Shown: positions 12,977 to 23,053, counted from the first letter of the stretch. The stretch is DNA of 48,779 nt from Gammaproteobacteria bacterium (GCA_024709225.1 JANJXC010000053.1:1-48779), one strand, 5' to 3'. A program made the numbers and translations. Notes: generated from the sequence alone by a model not told the origin.

Positions 12977-13651
12977 ATGCTGCAACTGGATACGGTCCAT
13001 ACCTTCGAGACGCCCGAAGGTGTGGACCTCGGTCTGCGGGTGGCCGGTCCCGTGCCGCGTGCCCTGGCCTTCGTGCTGGACACGCTGATCCGCTACACGG
13101 TGCTGTTCGTGCTGTCCATGATACTGCTGCCCCTGGCCGAGCTGGGCGTCGGCGCCTTCCTCATCATGCTGTTCCTGATGGAATGGTTCTATCCGGTATT
13201 GTTCGAGGTGACGCGCGGCGCCACGCCGGGCAAAAAGGCCATGGGTCTGATCGTGGTGCATGACAACGGCACGCCCATCGGCTGGCCGGCATCCCTGATC
13301 CGCAACTTGCTGCGGGTGATCGATTTCTTCCCCCTGTTCTACGGCCTGGGCCTGCTGTCGATGCTGATCAACCGTCAGTTCAAGCGCCTGGGCGATCTGG
13401 CCGCCGGCACACTGGTGGTTTACGCGGAAGAGGCACGGCGCAGTGCTGTGGTGATCGAGGCCGAGGCGCGTGCGCTGCCGGTCCCGCTGGCGGTGGACGA
13501 GCAGCGCGCGCTGCTCGATTTCGCCGAGCGGAGCAGCAAGCTGGCGCCGGGGCGGGTGGAGGAGCTGGCGGAGATCATCACCGAGGAACGCGGGCATGCC
13601 GCTGTGCAGACCGTGCTCGGCTATGCCCGCTGGCTGGGGCGCGGACGATGA
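12977..13651 (+). CDS. RDD family membrane protein
   Basis: The 224-residue protein starts with a short soluble stretch. It continues with PRALAFVLDTLIRYTVLF, the RDD motif region (Arg and Asp conserved), then further hydrophobic segments. ARGATPGKKAMGL-like sequence (TRGATPGKKAMGLIVV) and RLGDLAAGTLVVY are typical of RDD proteins. The C-terminal 70 residues are soluble and charged. Family function is poorly defined; transport or membrane homeostasis has been suggested. Its TGA stop overlaps the ATG of the next gene (ATGA at 13648-13651), indicating translational coupling. Confidence 0.86.
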   Translation: MLQLDTVHTFETPEGVDLGLRVAGPVPRALAFVLDTLIRYTVLFVLSMILLPLAELGVGAFLIMLFLMEWFYPVLFEVTRGATPGKKAMGLIVVHDNGTPIGWPASLIRNLLRVIDFFPLFYGLGLLSMLINRQFKRLGDLAAGTLVVYAEEARRSAVVIEAEARALPVPLAVDEQRALLDFAERSSKLAPGRVEELAEIITEERGHAAVQTVLGYARWLGRGR

Positions 13652-14631
13652 AGCAGCAGCAGTTCATCGAACAGCAGCAACCGCTGTGGGACAGTTTCCG
13701 CCAACTGGCCGACGAGCTGGACAAGCCGCCGCGCCGGCGCAACCGTGAGAGGTTGGAGCGCCTGCCCGAGTTGTACCGCCGCCTGTGCGCCGACTATGCG
13801 CTGGCGCGGCAGCGCCACTACAGCACCGGCCTGGTGGATGAGCTGCACGACCTGGTGCAGCGCGGCCATCGCCTGCTGTACAAGCGCAAGAGCTTTTGGC
13901 TGTGGCGCATGGTGGCGTTTCTGTGGAGCGGCTTCCCCAACACCCTGCGCCGCCACAGCCGCGCCTTCTGGCTGGCCACATTTTTGTTCTACGGTCCTGC
14001 GCTGGCCATGGGCCTGGCCTGCTATTTCGACCCCGACTTCATCTATACCATCCTCGACCCGTTCGAGGTGGCATCGATGGAGTTCATGTACGACCCGGCC
14101 AATCCCTTGCCCGGCCGCAGCGAGGACCGCGCCTCGGCCACCGACTTCGGCATGTTCGGCTACTACATCTGGAACAACATCGGCATCGGTTTCCGCACCT
14201 TCGCCAGCGGCATGCTGGCCGGTGTCGGCACGGTGCTGCTGTTGCTGTTCAACGGCGTGGTCATCGGCGGCGTTGCCGGTCATCTCACCCAACTCGGCTT
14301 TTCCGCCACCTTCTGGACCTTCGTCGCCGGCCACAGTGCCTTCGAGCTGACCGCCATCTGCATCAGCGGTGCCGCCGGACTGCTGCTCGGCAAGGCGATC
14401 CTCGCGCCGGGACGGCGCAGCCGTGGCGAGGCGCTCAAGCGGGCGGCGCTGGAGGCCGTGTCGCTGGTGATGGGGGCGGCGCTGCTGCTGCTCGGCGCGG
14501 CATTCATCGAGGCGTTCTGGTCGTCCAACGGCGCCGTCGCCCCGGCGGTGAAGTACACCGTATCAGGCGTGATGTGGGCGGCGCTGATTCTGTACCTGGG
14601 CCTGGCCGGGCGGGGTCGCGATGCAGCTTGA
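13648..14631 (+). CDS. SpoIIM-like (DUF95) membrane protein
   Basis: This 327-residue protein has a soluble, arginine-rich N-terminal 100 residues followed by about five hydrophobic helices. The pattern FNGVVIGGVAGHLTQLGFSA with FVAGHSAFELTAICISGAAG matches the stage II sporulation protein M family. In non-sporulating bacteria such proteins usually occur next to RDD, MoxR and DUF58 genes, as here. Their role is not established. It overlaps the preceding gene by four bases and the next by eleven. Confidence 0.85.
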   Translation: MKQQQFIEQQQPLWDSFRQLADELDKPPRRRNRERLERLPELYRRLCADYALARQRHYSTGLVDELHDLVQRGHRLLYKRKSFWLWRMVAFLWSGFPNTLRRHSRAFWLATFLFYGPALAMGLACYFDPDFIYTILDPFEVASMEFMYDPANPLPGRSEDRASATDFGMFGYYIWNNIGIGFRTFASGMLAGVGTVLLLLFNGVVIGGVAGHLTQLGFSATFWTFVAGHSAFELTAICISGAAGLLLGKAILAPGRRSRGEALKRAALEAVSLVMGAALLLLGAAFIEAFWSSNGAVAPAVKYTVSGVMWAALILYLGLAGRGRDAA

Positions 14632-16069
14632 TCGGATCAGCGCCAACATCCGCTACCGCACGCCGTGGGAAGGGTTGGACCTCGGCTTTGTGATGGCGCG
14701 GCAATGGTTCTGGCCGCTGTGGCGCCTGTGGTTCATCACCGCTCTGCCGTTGACCCTGCTCGCCGTGGCACTGCTGCACCAATGGCCCTGGGCCGTTGCC
14801 GTGATGGTGTGGTGGTGCAAGCCGCTGTACGAACCCCTGCTGCTGTTCTGGCTCAGCCGCCGCCTGTTCGGCGAGGAGCTGACGTTGCGCGAGACGGCGG
14901 GGCAGTGGCGCGCGGTGTTGCGCCCGCGCCTGTTGGCCAACCTGACGCTGCGGCGCCTGAGTCCCAACCGCTCCTTTTTCATGCCGGTATCGCACCTGGA
15001 GGGCCTGACGGGCGCCGAGCGCAGCAAGCGCCTGGAGGTCTTGTCCGCCAACCAGTCCGTCGGCAGCTGGCTCACCATCGGCGGCATACACTTCGAGGGC
15101 GTGCTGCAGTTCTCCTTCCTGCTGCTGGTGCTGTACCTGATCCCCGACGAACTGCGTCCCGATGACTGGCTGACGATGCTGGCGGGCGAGGAACCGGTCA
15201 GCGCCTGGCTCAGCAATGCCTTCGCACTGCTGGCCATGTCCATCATGGCGCCGTTCTATGTGGCCGGCGGTTTTGCCCTGTACCTGACCCGCCGTTCGGT
15301 GCTGGAGGCCTGGGACCTGGAACTGGCCTTCCGCCGCATGGCGTCGCGTTTCAAGCCGGCGCGGCCCACGGCAGTGCTGCTGCTCGGCAGCGCCCTGCTG
15401 TTCGGCATGGTCTGGCCCGCCGCCGACAGCTGGGCACTGGAGCATGCCGGGGCACAGCAGGTGATCGGCGAGGTGCTGCAACACGAGGACTTCGGCAGCC
15501 GGAGCACGGAAAAATACTGGCGCTACACCGGCGACACCCCGGACGAGCAGAAGCCATGGCAATGGGATACGTCCTGGGTGCCCATCGTGGCGGAGATGTT
15601 CGAGTACCTGCTGTGGGTCGCTGCCGCCGTGCTGCTCGGCTGGCTGCTGCTGTACCTGCTGCGCCTCACCGACTGGCTGCCGCAGCGGCGTGCCGCGCGC
15701 AGCGCCGCCACACCCTCGGTGTTGTTCGGTCTGCCGGTGACGCCGGACTCGTTGCCGCAGGATGTGGCTGCCGCCGTGGCCGCCCTGCTCGGTGAGGGGC
15801 GTGTCCGTCCGGCCTTGAGCCTGCTCTATCGCGCCACCCTGGTGCGCCTGATTCACGACCATCATGTACAGATACCCGACAGTGCCACCGAGGGCGAATG
15901 CCAGCGTATCGTCGCTGGCCAGCGGCCGGCGGCGGAGGGCGATTACTTTGCCCGTCTGACCCGCGCCTGGGTGTGGTGCGCCTACGGCCATGCCGCACCC
16001 GCGGCCGCGGATATCGCCGCGCTGGCCGACGCCTGGCAGCGGCTGTATGGAGCGCGTGCCGATGAATGA
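14621..16069 (+). CDS. Membrane protein with C-terminal DUF4129-like domain
   Basis: The 482-residue protein has hydrophobic segments near residues 30-70, 160-190 and 205-230, and again around 330-350. The soluble C-terminus contains LLYRATLVRLIHDHHVQIPDS and TEGECQRIV, resembling DUF4129, a domain usually found beside DUF4350, MoxR and DUF58 genes. No enzymatic motif is visible. The ATG overlaps the end of the SpoIIM-like gene, and its stop overlaps the start of the next gene by eight bases. Confidence 0.78.
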   Translation: MQLDRISANIRYRTPWEGLDLGFVMARQWFWPLWRLWFITALPLTLLAVALLHQWPWAVAVMVWWCKPLYEPLLLFWLSRRLFGEELTLRETAGQWRAVLRPRLLANLTLRRLSPNRSFFMPVSHLEGLTGAERSKRLEVLSANQSVGSWLTIGGIHFEGVLQFSFLLLVLYLIPDELRPDDWLTMLAGEEPVSAWLSNAFALLAMSIMAPFYVAGGFALYLTRRSVLEAWDLELAFRRMASRFKPARPTAVLLLGSALLFGMVWPAADSWALEHAGAQQVIGEVLQHEDFGSRSTEKYWRYTGDTPDEQKPWQWDTSWVPIVAEMFEYLLWVAAAVLLGWLLLYLLRLTDWLPQRRAARSAATPSVLFGLPVTPDSLPQDVAAAVAALLGEGRVRPALSLLYRATLVRLIHDHHVQIPDSATEGECQRIVAGQRPAAEGDYFARLTRAWVWCAYGHAAPAAADIAALADAWQRLYGARADE

Positions 16070-17228
16070 GCAGCGGCTGGTGCGGTTCATCGTCGGCGGC
16101 GTGCTCAGCATCGGCGCGCTGCTGGCGGTGATCTGGTTCTTCAACAACTTCGAACTGGCCGAGCGCGAGGTCGTCGGCGGCTATTCGCAGGAGGCACGGC
16201 GCAATCCGTTCCTCGCCGCCGAGCGTTTCCTGGCACGCATCGGACGCGATGCCGCCAGCGTGTCCAGCTCGGATCTGTGGCGCAACCTGCCGGACAGCGA
16301 TGATGTACTGGTGGTGTTCCGCTATGTGCCGCCGGCGGGCGCGGAGCGGCAGCAGCTGCTGCGCGACTGGATCGAGGCGGGCGGTCATCTGATCGTCGGT
16401 GCCGACAGCACGCTGCGCATCGGCAAGGACCAGGACCGCAGGATTCCCGGCCTGCTGGCGGAACTCGGCGTGCGTGTGCACGAGGGCGAGAGCGAACAGA
16501 TGTTCCTGCCGGGGCGCAAGTCGCAGGTGCGCATCGAGATCGAGTTTGCCGACATGGAGCAGCCGGTGGGCGTGACCATGTCGACCCAGCGCTATCTGGA
16601 GGACACCGAGGACCTGGCCACTGCCGGCGTGCCGCTGGAGGATGGCTACGGTCTGCTGCAGTACGAGGTGGGCGAGGGACTGGTGACGGTGCTGGCCGAC
16701 AATACCTTCCTTACCAACCGCCGCATCGGCGACAACGATCATGCTTTGGCACTGGCACTGCTGGTGGGCGTGGAGCCGGTGGGCAAGGTGTGGCTGGTGC
16801 ACGACGTGGTGATGCCCTCGCTGCTGGAGCTGGCGTGGCAGCATGGCGCCCATGCGCTGGTGGCACTGCTCGTTGCGGTGCTGTTGTGGCTGTGGAAGCT
16901 GGGCGCACGCCTTGGCCCGCTTCTGCCGCCGGCGCAGCAGCCGCGGCGCGACATCAGCGAACACCTGACGGCCAGCGCCGCCTACCTGTGGCGGTTGGAC
17001 CGTGCCCAGGCTTTGTTCCGCCACAACCGCCAGGACATCGAGCAGGCCTGGCTGGGCAAGCATTACGTGCTGCGCGCCATGACCCCGGCGGAGCGCTGCA
17101 CCTGGATCGCCGCCCGCAGCGGTCTGACGCCGCGCGCCGTGGAACGCGCGCTGTATGCAGAGTATGCGGGCGAGAGCGACTTCATCGAATTGAGCGGTTA
17201 TTTGCAGGTGTTGCGAACGGCACTTTGA
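16062..17228 (+). CDS. DUF4350-domain membrane protein
   Basis: A 388-residue protein with an N-terminal anchor (LVRFIVGGVLSIGALLAVIWF, residues about 5-25), an extended extracytoplasmic or cytoplasmic domain containing LRDWIEAGGHLIVGADS (DUF4350-like) and a second transmembrane segment near residues 260-285. I chose the ATG at 16062 because GGAG lies nine bases upstream and it overlaps the preceding stop; frames extending to 15990 add an unlikely proline-rich leader. Its TGA is followed at once by heptamer-arm repeat B, which separates it from moxR. Confidence 0.8.
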   Translation: MNEQRLVRFIVGGVLSIGALLAVIWFFNNFELAEREVVGGYSQEARRNPFLAAERFLARIGRDAASVSSSDLWRNLPDSDDVLVVFRYVPPAGAERQQLLRDWIEAGGHLIVGADSTLRIGKDQDRRIPGLLAELGVRVHEGESEQMFLPGRKSQVRIEIEFADMEQPVGVTMSTQRYLEDTEDLATAGVPLEDGYGLLQYEVGEGLVTVLADNTFLTNRRIGDNDHALALALLVGVEPVGKVWLVHDVVMPSLLELAWQHGAHALVALLVAVLLWLWKLGARLGPLLPPAQQPRRDISEHLTASAAYLWRLDRAQALFRHNRQDIEQAWLGKHYVLRAMTPAERCTWIAARSGLTPRAVERALYAEYAGESDFIELSGYLQVLRTAL

Positions 17229-17230
17229 GA

Positions 17231-17357
17231 GCAGATATACAAGAAACAAGATACATGGGAATGAACTCGCTGCGCTCGGTTATTGATATACAAATCAAAC
17301 AACCGTGCGCGCAGCGCACTCGCCCACTTGTATCTTTCGTCTTTGCTCTTGTATCTC
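17231..17357. repeat. Heptamer-arm inverted repeat element B
   Basis: The left arm (17231-17258) reads in 7-base units GCAGATA, TACAAGA, AACAAGA, TACATGG. The right arm (17326-17353) on the opposite strand reads TACAAGA, GCAAAGA, CGAAAGA, TACAAGT. The interior continues the imperfect palindrome (GAACTCGCTGCGCTCGGTT against the complementary strand of the core). The 22-base core 17300-17321 is identical to 3241-3262 in element A, although the arms differ in sequence. It lies between the DUF4350 gene and moxR. Confidence 0.68.
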
Positions 17358-17423
17358 GCGGCATATGGCGGACGCGCTGCGCTTATTCGCCGGCGTTCTG
17401 TCTTCGTTGATTAGGGAGGAATG

Positions 17424-18403
<980 letters not shown>

Positions 18404-18407
<4 letters not shown>

Positions 18408-19714
18408 GATTCACGCCGTCGCCGCTGCTGGTCGCGCTGGCGGCCCTGTGGACCGCGCTCGGCATCGTCGCCGCATGGCAGCACGAAGTGGTGGTGCTGT
18501 GGCAGGGCGGCGGCGTGCTGCTCGGCGCCGCGGCACTGGCCGATGCGCTGCGCCAGCGGCGCCGGCCGACACCGCGGGTGCAACGGCGCCTGAATAAAAA
18601 CCTGCCGGTAGGCGCCTGGTCCACGGTGACGCTGGAAGTACGCAACAGTGACACCCTGCCGCTGGTGTGCGAGGTGCACGACCTGCACCCGGTGGAGTTC
18701 GAGGTGCGCGGCCAGCCGGCCAGCCTGACCTTGGTGCCGGGGCAGTGGGCCGAGCTGCGCTATCAGTTGCGTCCGCCTACCCGCGGCGCCTTCCACGCCA
18801 CTGGCACCGAATTCCTCCTCCGCTCGCCCTGGGGACTGTGGCGCGAGCGGCGCGGCGACGGCAGCGCGCAGACGCTGCGTGTCTATCCCAACTTCGCCGA
18901 GATCGCCCACTACACCCTGCTCGCCACCGACAACCGCCTGAGCCAGATGGGCGTGCGCCGCCGCCAGCGCCGCGGCGAGGGCAGCGACTTCCACCAGCTG
19001 CGCGAATACCGCGTCGGCGACACCCTGCGCCAGATCGACTGGAAGGCCACCTCGCGCTACCGCAAGCTGATCTCGCGCGAATACCAGGACGAACGCGATC
19101 AGCAGATCCTGTTCATGGTGGATTGCGGCCGCCGCATGCGCCACGCCGACGCCGGCCGCGTCCACCTCGATGAGGCGCTCAATGCCGTGCTGCTGCTGTC
19201 CTATGTTTCATTGCGCCAGGGCGACTCCGTCGGCTTCATGACCTTCGGCGGCGTGCGCCGCTGGTTCGCGCCGCGCAAGGGCCAGCACGTGGTCAACGGA
19301 CTGCTCAACGCTACCTACGATTTGCAGTCCACCACCGAGGCCGCCGACTACCGCGCCGCCGCCAGCGAACTGCTCGCCCGCCAGCGCCGCCGCGCCCTCG
19401 TCGTGCTGATCACCAACACCCGCGACGAAGATCAGACCGATCTGGAAGCGGCGGTGAAGCTGCTGCGCACCCGCCATCTGGTGCTGGTGGCCGACCTGCG
19501 CGAATCCCTGCTGGATGAAATCATCGCCGGCAGCGTCGGCACCCTGGACCAGGCCCTGCAGTTCCACGCCACCGAAGACTACCTGGCCCGCCGCCGCCAC
19601 GCCCACGAACGCCTCTCCTACCACGGCGCCCGCCTGCTCGACCTGCGCCCGGCGCAACTGCCGGTGGCGCTGGTGAACCAGTATTTCGCCATCAAGCGGG
19701 GCGGGGGGCTGTAG
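18404..19714 (+). CDS. DUF58 protein (MoxR partner, VWA-like)
   Basis: This 436-residue protein starts with GTG overlapping the moxR stop. Two hydrophobic segments lie within residues 5-50. The DUF58 signature (REYRVGDTLRQIDWKATSR near residue 205) follows RRGEGSDFHQL. The VWA-like part begins ILFMVDCGRRMRH, with the second MIDAS-type serine pattern replaced or unclear. The family is thought to work with MoxR ATPases in folding or activating other complexes. It closes the membrane cluster begun at 12442. Confidence 0.88.
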
Positions 19715-19741
19715 CTTGTATATGGAAACTGTATCCACAGG

Positions 19742-19794
19742 GGCTGACGCAGGAAGTCCAACATTTCCGGCAGTCTGGATTTCGTACTCAGCCT
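19742..19794. repeat. Degenerate copy of the GGCTGACGCAGGAAG repeat
   Basis: GGCTGACGCAGGAAGTCCAA starts at 19742 and TTTCGTACTCAGCC closes near 19794. It is a decayed version of the intact repeat at 20110-20181, with which it shares GGCTGACGCAGGAAG. The two copies flank the small gene at 19819. Confidence 0.55.
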
Positions 19795-19818
19795 GAATTT
19801 TGACAAGGAGGCAGCTGA

Positions 19819-20076
19819 ATGGAGTCGCAAAGCTTGGCTACACAAATGATTCTGTCATGGGCGCCCATGTCGTTTTATTGGCTGATCTGGTTCATCGTTC
19901 CCGGCTTGGCGGCGGCCTACTATGCGTACCAGGATGGAATCAAACGCATGCCTCTGGCGATGGGTGTACATCCGGGGTGGTGGGCGCTATTTTGTTTCGT
20001 GAGCGGCGCATGGGGACTGCTGGCCTATTGGGTCATGCACCATTCTTCTCTGGTCAAGGAGCATTCCAACGGCTGA
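19819..20076 (+). CDS. Small two-helix membrane protein, unknown
   Basis: The 85-residue product has two hydrophobic segments, around residues 17-38 (FYWLIWFIVPGLAAAYYAY) and 54-73 (WWALFCFVSGAWGLLAYWV), with a basic connector (QDGIKRMP). An AAGGAGG Shine-Dalgarno at 19804-19810 gives good support for the ATG. I do not recognise a family. It lies between two copies of an interspersed repeat, so it may be a recently moved or poorly conserved gene. Confidence 0.6.
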   Translation: MESQSLATQMILSWAPMSFYWLIWFIVPGLAAAYYAYQDGIKRMPLAMGVHPGWWALFCFVSGAWGLLAYWVMHHSSLVKEHSNG

Positions 20077-20109
20077 TACGCGGGTTGAACTCCCGGCCTG
20101 CAAAGCTCG

Positions 20110-20181
20110 GTAGGTTGGGCTGACGCAGGAAGCCCAACATGTCGGGCGATCTGTTGGGCTTCGTTCCTCAGCCCAACCTAC
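20110..20181. repeat. Nested inverted repeat (GTAGGTTGGGCTGA type)
   Basis: The outer arms GTAGGTTGGGCTGA (20110-20123) and TCAGCCCAACCTAC (20168-20181) are perfect 14-base complements. The inner arms AGCCCAACA (20131-20139) and TGTTGGGCT (20152-20160) are perfect 9-base complements. Because the inner arm also complements the outer one, alternative folds are possible. The motif is a known style of dispersed repeat in gammaproteobacteria. It contains no gene. Confidence 0.75.
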
Positions 20182-20215
20182 AGTGGGGTAAGACAGCGGA
20201 TCCTTCTGGTGGGCG

Positions 20216-20422
20216 ATGAAATATCTGGTGGCGATACTGCTCGGGGCATTGCTGGTCGGGGGAGCGCTCACCGCCGCGGTGTATTATCTCTTCGGCTACA
20301 ACTCCGGCTATTTCTTCGCCAGGTTCGTCGCCGGCCCGGTGGGGCTCGTTGTTTCGGGCTTTGGTTTCCTGGTTTGTGACACCCTGTGGCCGAGGAAGAA
20401 AAAGCCGGAGGGATCGCGCTAG
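20216..20422 (+). CDS. Small membrane protein, unknown
   Basis: The 68-residue product has an N-terminal hydrophobic segment (residues 4-28, YLVAILLGALLVGGALTAAV) and a second one near 41-56 (GPVGLVVSGFGFLVCDTL), ending in a basic tail WPRKKKPEGSR that suggests a cytoplasmic C-terminus. The upstream GGTGGGCG is a weak Shine-Dalgarno. I recognise no family. Both its coding status and its start are uncertain. Confidence 0.45.
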   Translation: MKYLVAILLGALLVGGALTAAVYYLFGYNSGYFFARFVAGPVGLVVSGFGFLVCDTLWPRKKKPEGSR

Positions 20423-20618
20423 CGCCGGGTGCCTCACCCCAGTCGGGCTACGTGTAATTAGTTGTAGCTATTTGTTCTGAATAGGCATACAGTGACTCCC
20501 GCGTCAGATCTTTGTTATTGGCAGTTTAAGTGGTTCCCTCTTGGTTACTTCTCGAATTCCCCAGTTCATTACCTGTACGCACACTTCTCTATCAATTGTT
20601 ATTTAAAGGTAATTCATC
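20423..20618 (+). promoter_or_regulatory. Leader of the cold-shock gene
   Basis: The 196 bases before the cold-shock gene contain no credible gene and are AT-richer than the surroundings. The last part, TTTAAAGGTAATTCATCATG, closely resembles the ribosome-binding region of E. coli cspA (TTAAAGGTAATACACTATG). A long leader with temperature-dependent folding is known for cspA; here it is an inference. I could not place a convincing promoter. Confidence 0.45.
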
Positions 20619-20822
20619 ATGGCTACAGGTACTGTAAAGTGGTTCAACGAGTCCAAGGGTTTCGGCTTCATTACTCCCGATGACGGCAGCGCCGACGTGT
20701 TCGCGCACTTCTCCGCCATCCAGGGCACCGGTTTCAAGACCCTGCCGGAAGGCCAGAAGGTCAGCTACGACGTGACCAAGGGCCCGAAGGGTCTGCAGGC
20801 GAGCAACATCGTTTCCTGCTAA
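20619..20822 (+). CDS. cspA: Cold-shock protein, CspA family
   Basis: The 67-residue protein is a single cold-shock domain that binds single-stranded RNA and DNA and melts RNA structure. RNP1 is KGFGFI (residues 14-19) and RNP2 is VFAHF (residues 27-31). The start [18 protein letters not shown] is typical. It is a single-gene transcript: its own leader upstream and a strong terminator 20 bases downstream. The family letter (CspA, CspD, CspE) cannot be settled from this alone. Confidence 0.95.
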   Translation: MATGTVKWFNESKGFGFITPDDGSADVFAHFSAIQGTGFKTLPEGQKVSYDVTKGPKGLQASNIVSC

Positions 20823-20842
20823 GCCGCTCAGGCGGTAGTGCA

Positions 20843-20878
20843 AAAAGAAACCCCGCTTCGGCGGGGTTTCTTTTTTTG
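20843..20878 (+). terminator. Intrinsic terminator of the cold-shock gene
   Basis: GAAACCCCGC (20848-20857), a TTCG tetraloop and GCGGGGTTTC (20862-20871) form a perfect 10-bp stem. It is preceded by AAAAA and followed by seven T residues. It may also work for the minus-strand fimX-like gene that ends at 20914. Confidence 0.95.
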
Positions 20879-20913
20879 GGGCACAGGCCACGGAGAGGCC
20901 GCCGTTTGCAGGC

Positions 20914-22986
20914 CTAGCTGGCGGTAAAGTCGTAATTCATTTCTGTGCCGGGTTCCTGCAGGAAGTAACCCTGTATGTAGTCCAGCCCGCAGGACCACAG
21001 GGTGGACAGGGTATTGGCGTCTTCGACAAACTCGGCGATGGTCTTCTTGCTGGCCTGTTGCGCCATGGCCGTGATTTCCCGGACGCGATCCTGATTTTCC
21101 TGACTCTGGGCGATGTTGCGAATCAGGTTGCCGTCGATCTTGAGGTAGTCCACGTTGGCGTAGCGCAGCAGGTTGGTGTAGTTCGGCGCCAGGCCGAAGT
21201 GATCGAGGCCGACCTTGATGCGCAGCTGATGCAGACCTTCGATGAGGGGCTTGATCAGCTTCAGGTTGCTGCTGGCTACGGCCTCGTTCAACTCCAGCGT
21301 GAGGTAGTTTCCTTCCACCTTGCCGGCCTTGAGTAGGTCGCGCAGCCAGGGCAGCAGCTTTTCGTCATGGACCGACTCACCGGAGATCTTGACGAAGAAG
21401 TTGGTGTGGCGGCCGGCGCGGCGGCGTTCCACCAGCGCCTTTACCGTATGCGCCAGCACCCAGCGGTCGACACCGCCCATCAGGCCGGCCTGCTCGGCCG
21501 CAGGCATGAATTCGCTGGGCAGTATCTGTTTGCCCTCGTCATCCAGCATGCGCAGCAGCACCTCGTAGTTCTCCATCGGGTCGCCGTGCAGGCTGACAAC
21601 CGGCTGGAACAGCAGCTGGAAGCGGTTGTCGCGCAGCGCCGTTTTCAGCTGCTTGACGCGCAGCGAGGCCTGCTCACGCTCCGCCATGCCTTCCTTCAGC
21701 GGGTTGTACAGGTAGTAGTGGTTGCCGCCATCGGCAGTGGCCTTGCGATAGGCCTTTTCCGCCCGCTGCAGGAGCTCGTGCACATCGTGGAGGTCTTCGT
21801 GATAGAGCGCGATGCCGATGCTGCTGGTGAGGGTGACGGTCTGGCCGTTGACGTCGAAGATGTTGTCGGCTATCGCCTTGAGGATCTGCTGGGCGGTGGC
21901 TTCGGCGCCGGCCTCGTCCACGCCCTGCAGGATCAGGGTGAAGACGTCGGAATCGAACCGTGCCACCAGGTCGCCTTCGCCCGGCAGGTGTTGCGTGAGG
22001 AGGCTGGCAAAGTCGGTCAATACCAGATCGCTGCCGGCGATGCCGAGGCGCTCGCGTAGCGACTTGAAGTCGTCCGGGCTGATGTAGAACAAGGTGCCGT
22101 GCACGCCGCTCTGACCGACCAGATTCTGCAGCATGGTCATGAAATAGTGGCGGTTATAGGCGCCGGTCAGCAGGTCGTGCTTGGTCAGCGTGTCAAGCTT
22201 GGCAGCCAGTTCCTGATTGACGGACTGGTCGCGGATGATGATCTGGATGCAGCTTTCACCCTCGTAGCTGGCGGCGGAAAAATCCATGGTGATCATGAAT
22301 TCGCTGCCGTCGGCCTTGTTGCCGTGTATTTCCAGGGAGTCGCTGCTGGTGCGACCACGCAGGTAACCGCGCAGAAATTCCTTGAATTTGCCGTGATCGG
22401 CCGGGGAGACCATGTCCATCAGCGGCATGCCCTCGATCTCCTCGAGGGTGGAGTAGCCGAACATCTGCAGATAGGAGTCGTTGGCGTAGATGTACATCCC
22501 TTCATGCACATAGGCGATGGCGTCGCGCGAGCTGTCCACCAGCACCTGGGCGCGGCGGTTGGCCTCCTGTAGCAGGGTCTCGCAGTCCCGGTGGCGGCGG
22601 CGTTTCAGTACGTCGCCAAACTCGCGCATCAGGGTGTGTACCAGGCGGAGCGGGTGTTCCAGCATCACGACATCACGCGCACCGGCCTCGAGGATGCTGC
22701 TGATGGCCCCGTCGTCGAGACTGTCCAGCAGGACGATGACCGGTATGTCCAGTTCGGTCTGGGCGATGATATGCATGACATCAATGGCAGTTAAATGGCC
22801 GATATTGGCCTTGGTCAGCACCATGTCCCAGGCTTGCTGGGTCAGTAATTCGCGCAGATCTTCGTCATCTTCAGCGCGTTCGGTACGCACGGCCTGGCCG
22901 GCGTTACGCAGCATGCTGCTTACGGTTTCCGCGTGATTGGATGAGTCATCAATGACGATGAGGCGGAGAATTTCCTCTGTTTTCAC
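20914..22986 (-). CDS. fimX: FimX-like c-di-GMP receptor (REC-PAS-GGDEF-EAL, degenerate)
   Basis: At 690 residues with domain order REC (1-130), PAS (150-260), GGDEF (265-425) and EAL (440-685), this matches Pseudomonas aeruginosa FimX (about 691 residues). FimX binds c-di-GMP and controls type IV pilus assembly and twitching. The receiver has the DD pair (VIDDSS) but lacks the usual phospho-acceptor Asp (DMVLTKANI). The GGDEF site reads DSDVF, so cyclase activity is unlikely. The EAL motif reads EVL, and DDFG is DHFG, fitting a binding but catalytically weak domain, as known for FimX. It lies 67 bases after a minus-strand gene with a PilZ-like tail. Confidence 0.82.
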   Translation of the reverse strand: MKTEEILRLIVIDDSSNHAETVSSMLRNAGQAVRTERAEDDEDLRELLTQQAWDMVLTKANIGHLTAIDVMHIIAQTELDIPVIVLLDSLDDGAISSILEAGARDVVMLEHPLRLVHTLMREFGDVLKRRRHRDCETLLQEANRRAQVLVDSSRDAIAYVHEGMYIYANDSYLQMFGYSTLEEIEGMPLMDMVSPADHGKFKEFLRGYLRGRTSSDSLEIHGNKADGSEFMITMDFSAASYEGESCIQIIIRDQSVNQELAAKLDTLTKHDLLTGAYNRHYFMTMLQNLVGQSGVHGTLFYISPDDFKSLRERLGIAGSDLVLTDFASLLTQHLPGEGDLVARFDSDVFTLILQGVDEAGAEATAQQILKAIADNIFDVNGQTVTLTSSIGIALYHEDLHDVHELLQRAEKAYRKATADGGNHYYLYNPLKEGMAEREQASLRVKQLKTALRDNRFQLLFQPVVSLHGDPMENYEVLLRMLDDEGKQILPSEFMPAAEQAGLMGGVDRWVLAHTVKALVERRRAGRHTNFFVKISGESVHDEKLLPWLRDLLKAGKVEGNYLTLELNEAVASSNLKLIKPLIEGLHQLRIKVGLDHFGLAPNYTNLLRYANVDYLKIDGNLIRNIAQSQENQDRVREITAMAQQASKKTIAEFVEDANTLSTLWSCGLDYIQGYFLQEPGTEMNYDFTAS

Positions 22987-23053
22987 CTTAGATCCTATTT
23001 TTACGATTCTTCATGGGCTCGGCCGGGCCAGGGCACGCATGAGCACCAGGAGA

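Noticed and set aside
14504..16147. Antisense frame over the DUF4129 gene
   Set aside because: Gln/His/Arg-rich composition typical of a GC-driven shadow frame.
20492..20683. 63-residue frame in the cold-shock leader
   Set aside because: It runs into the cold-shock gene in another frame, has no good start and lies in a probable untranslated leader.
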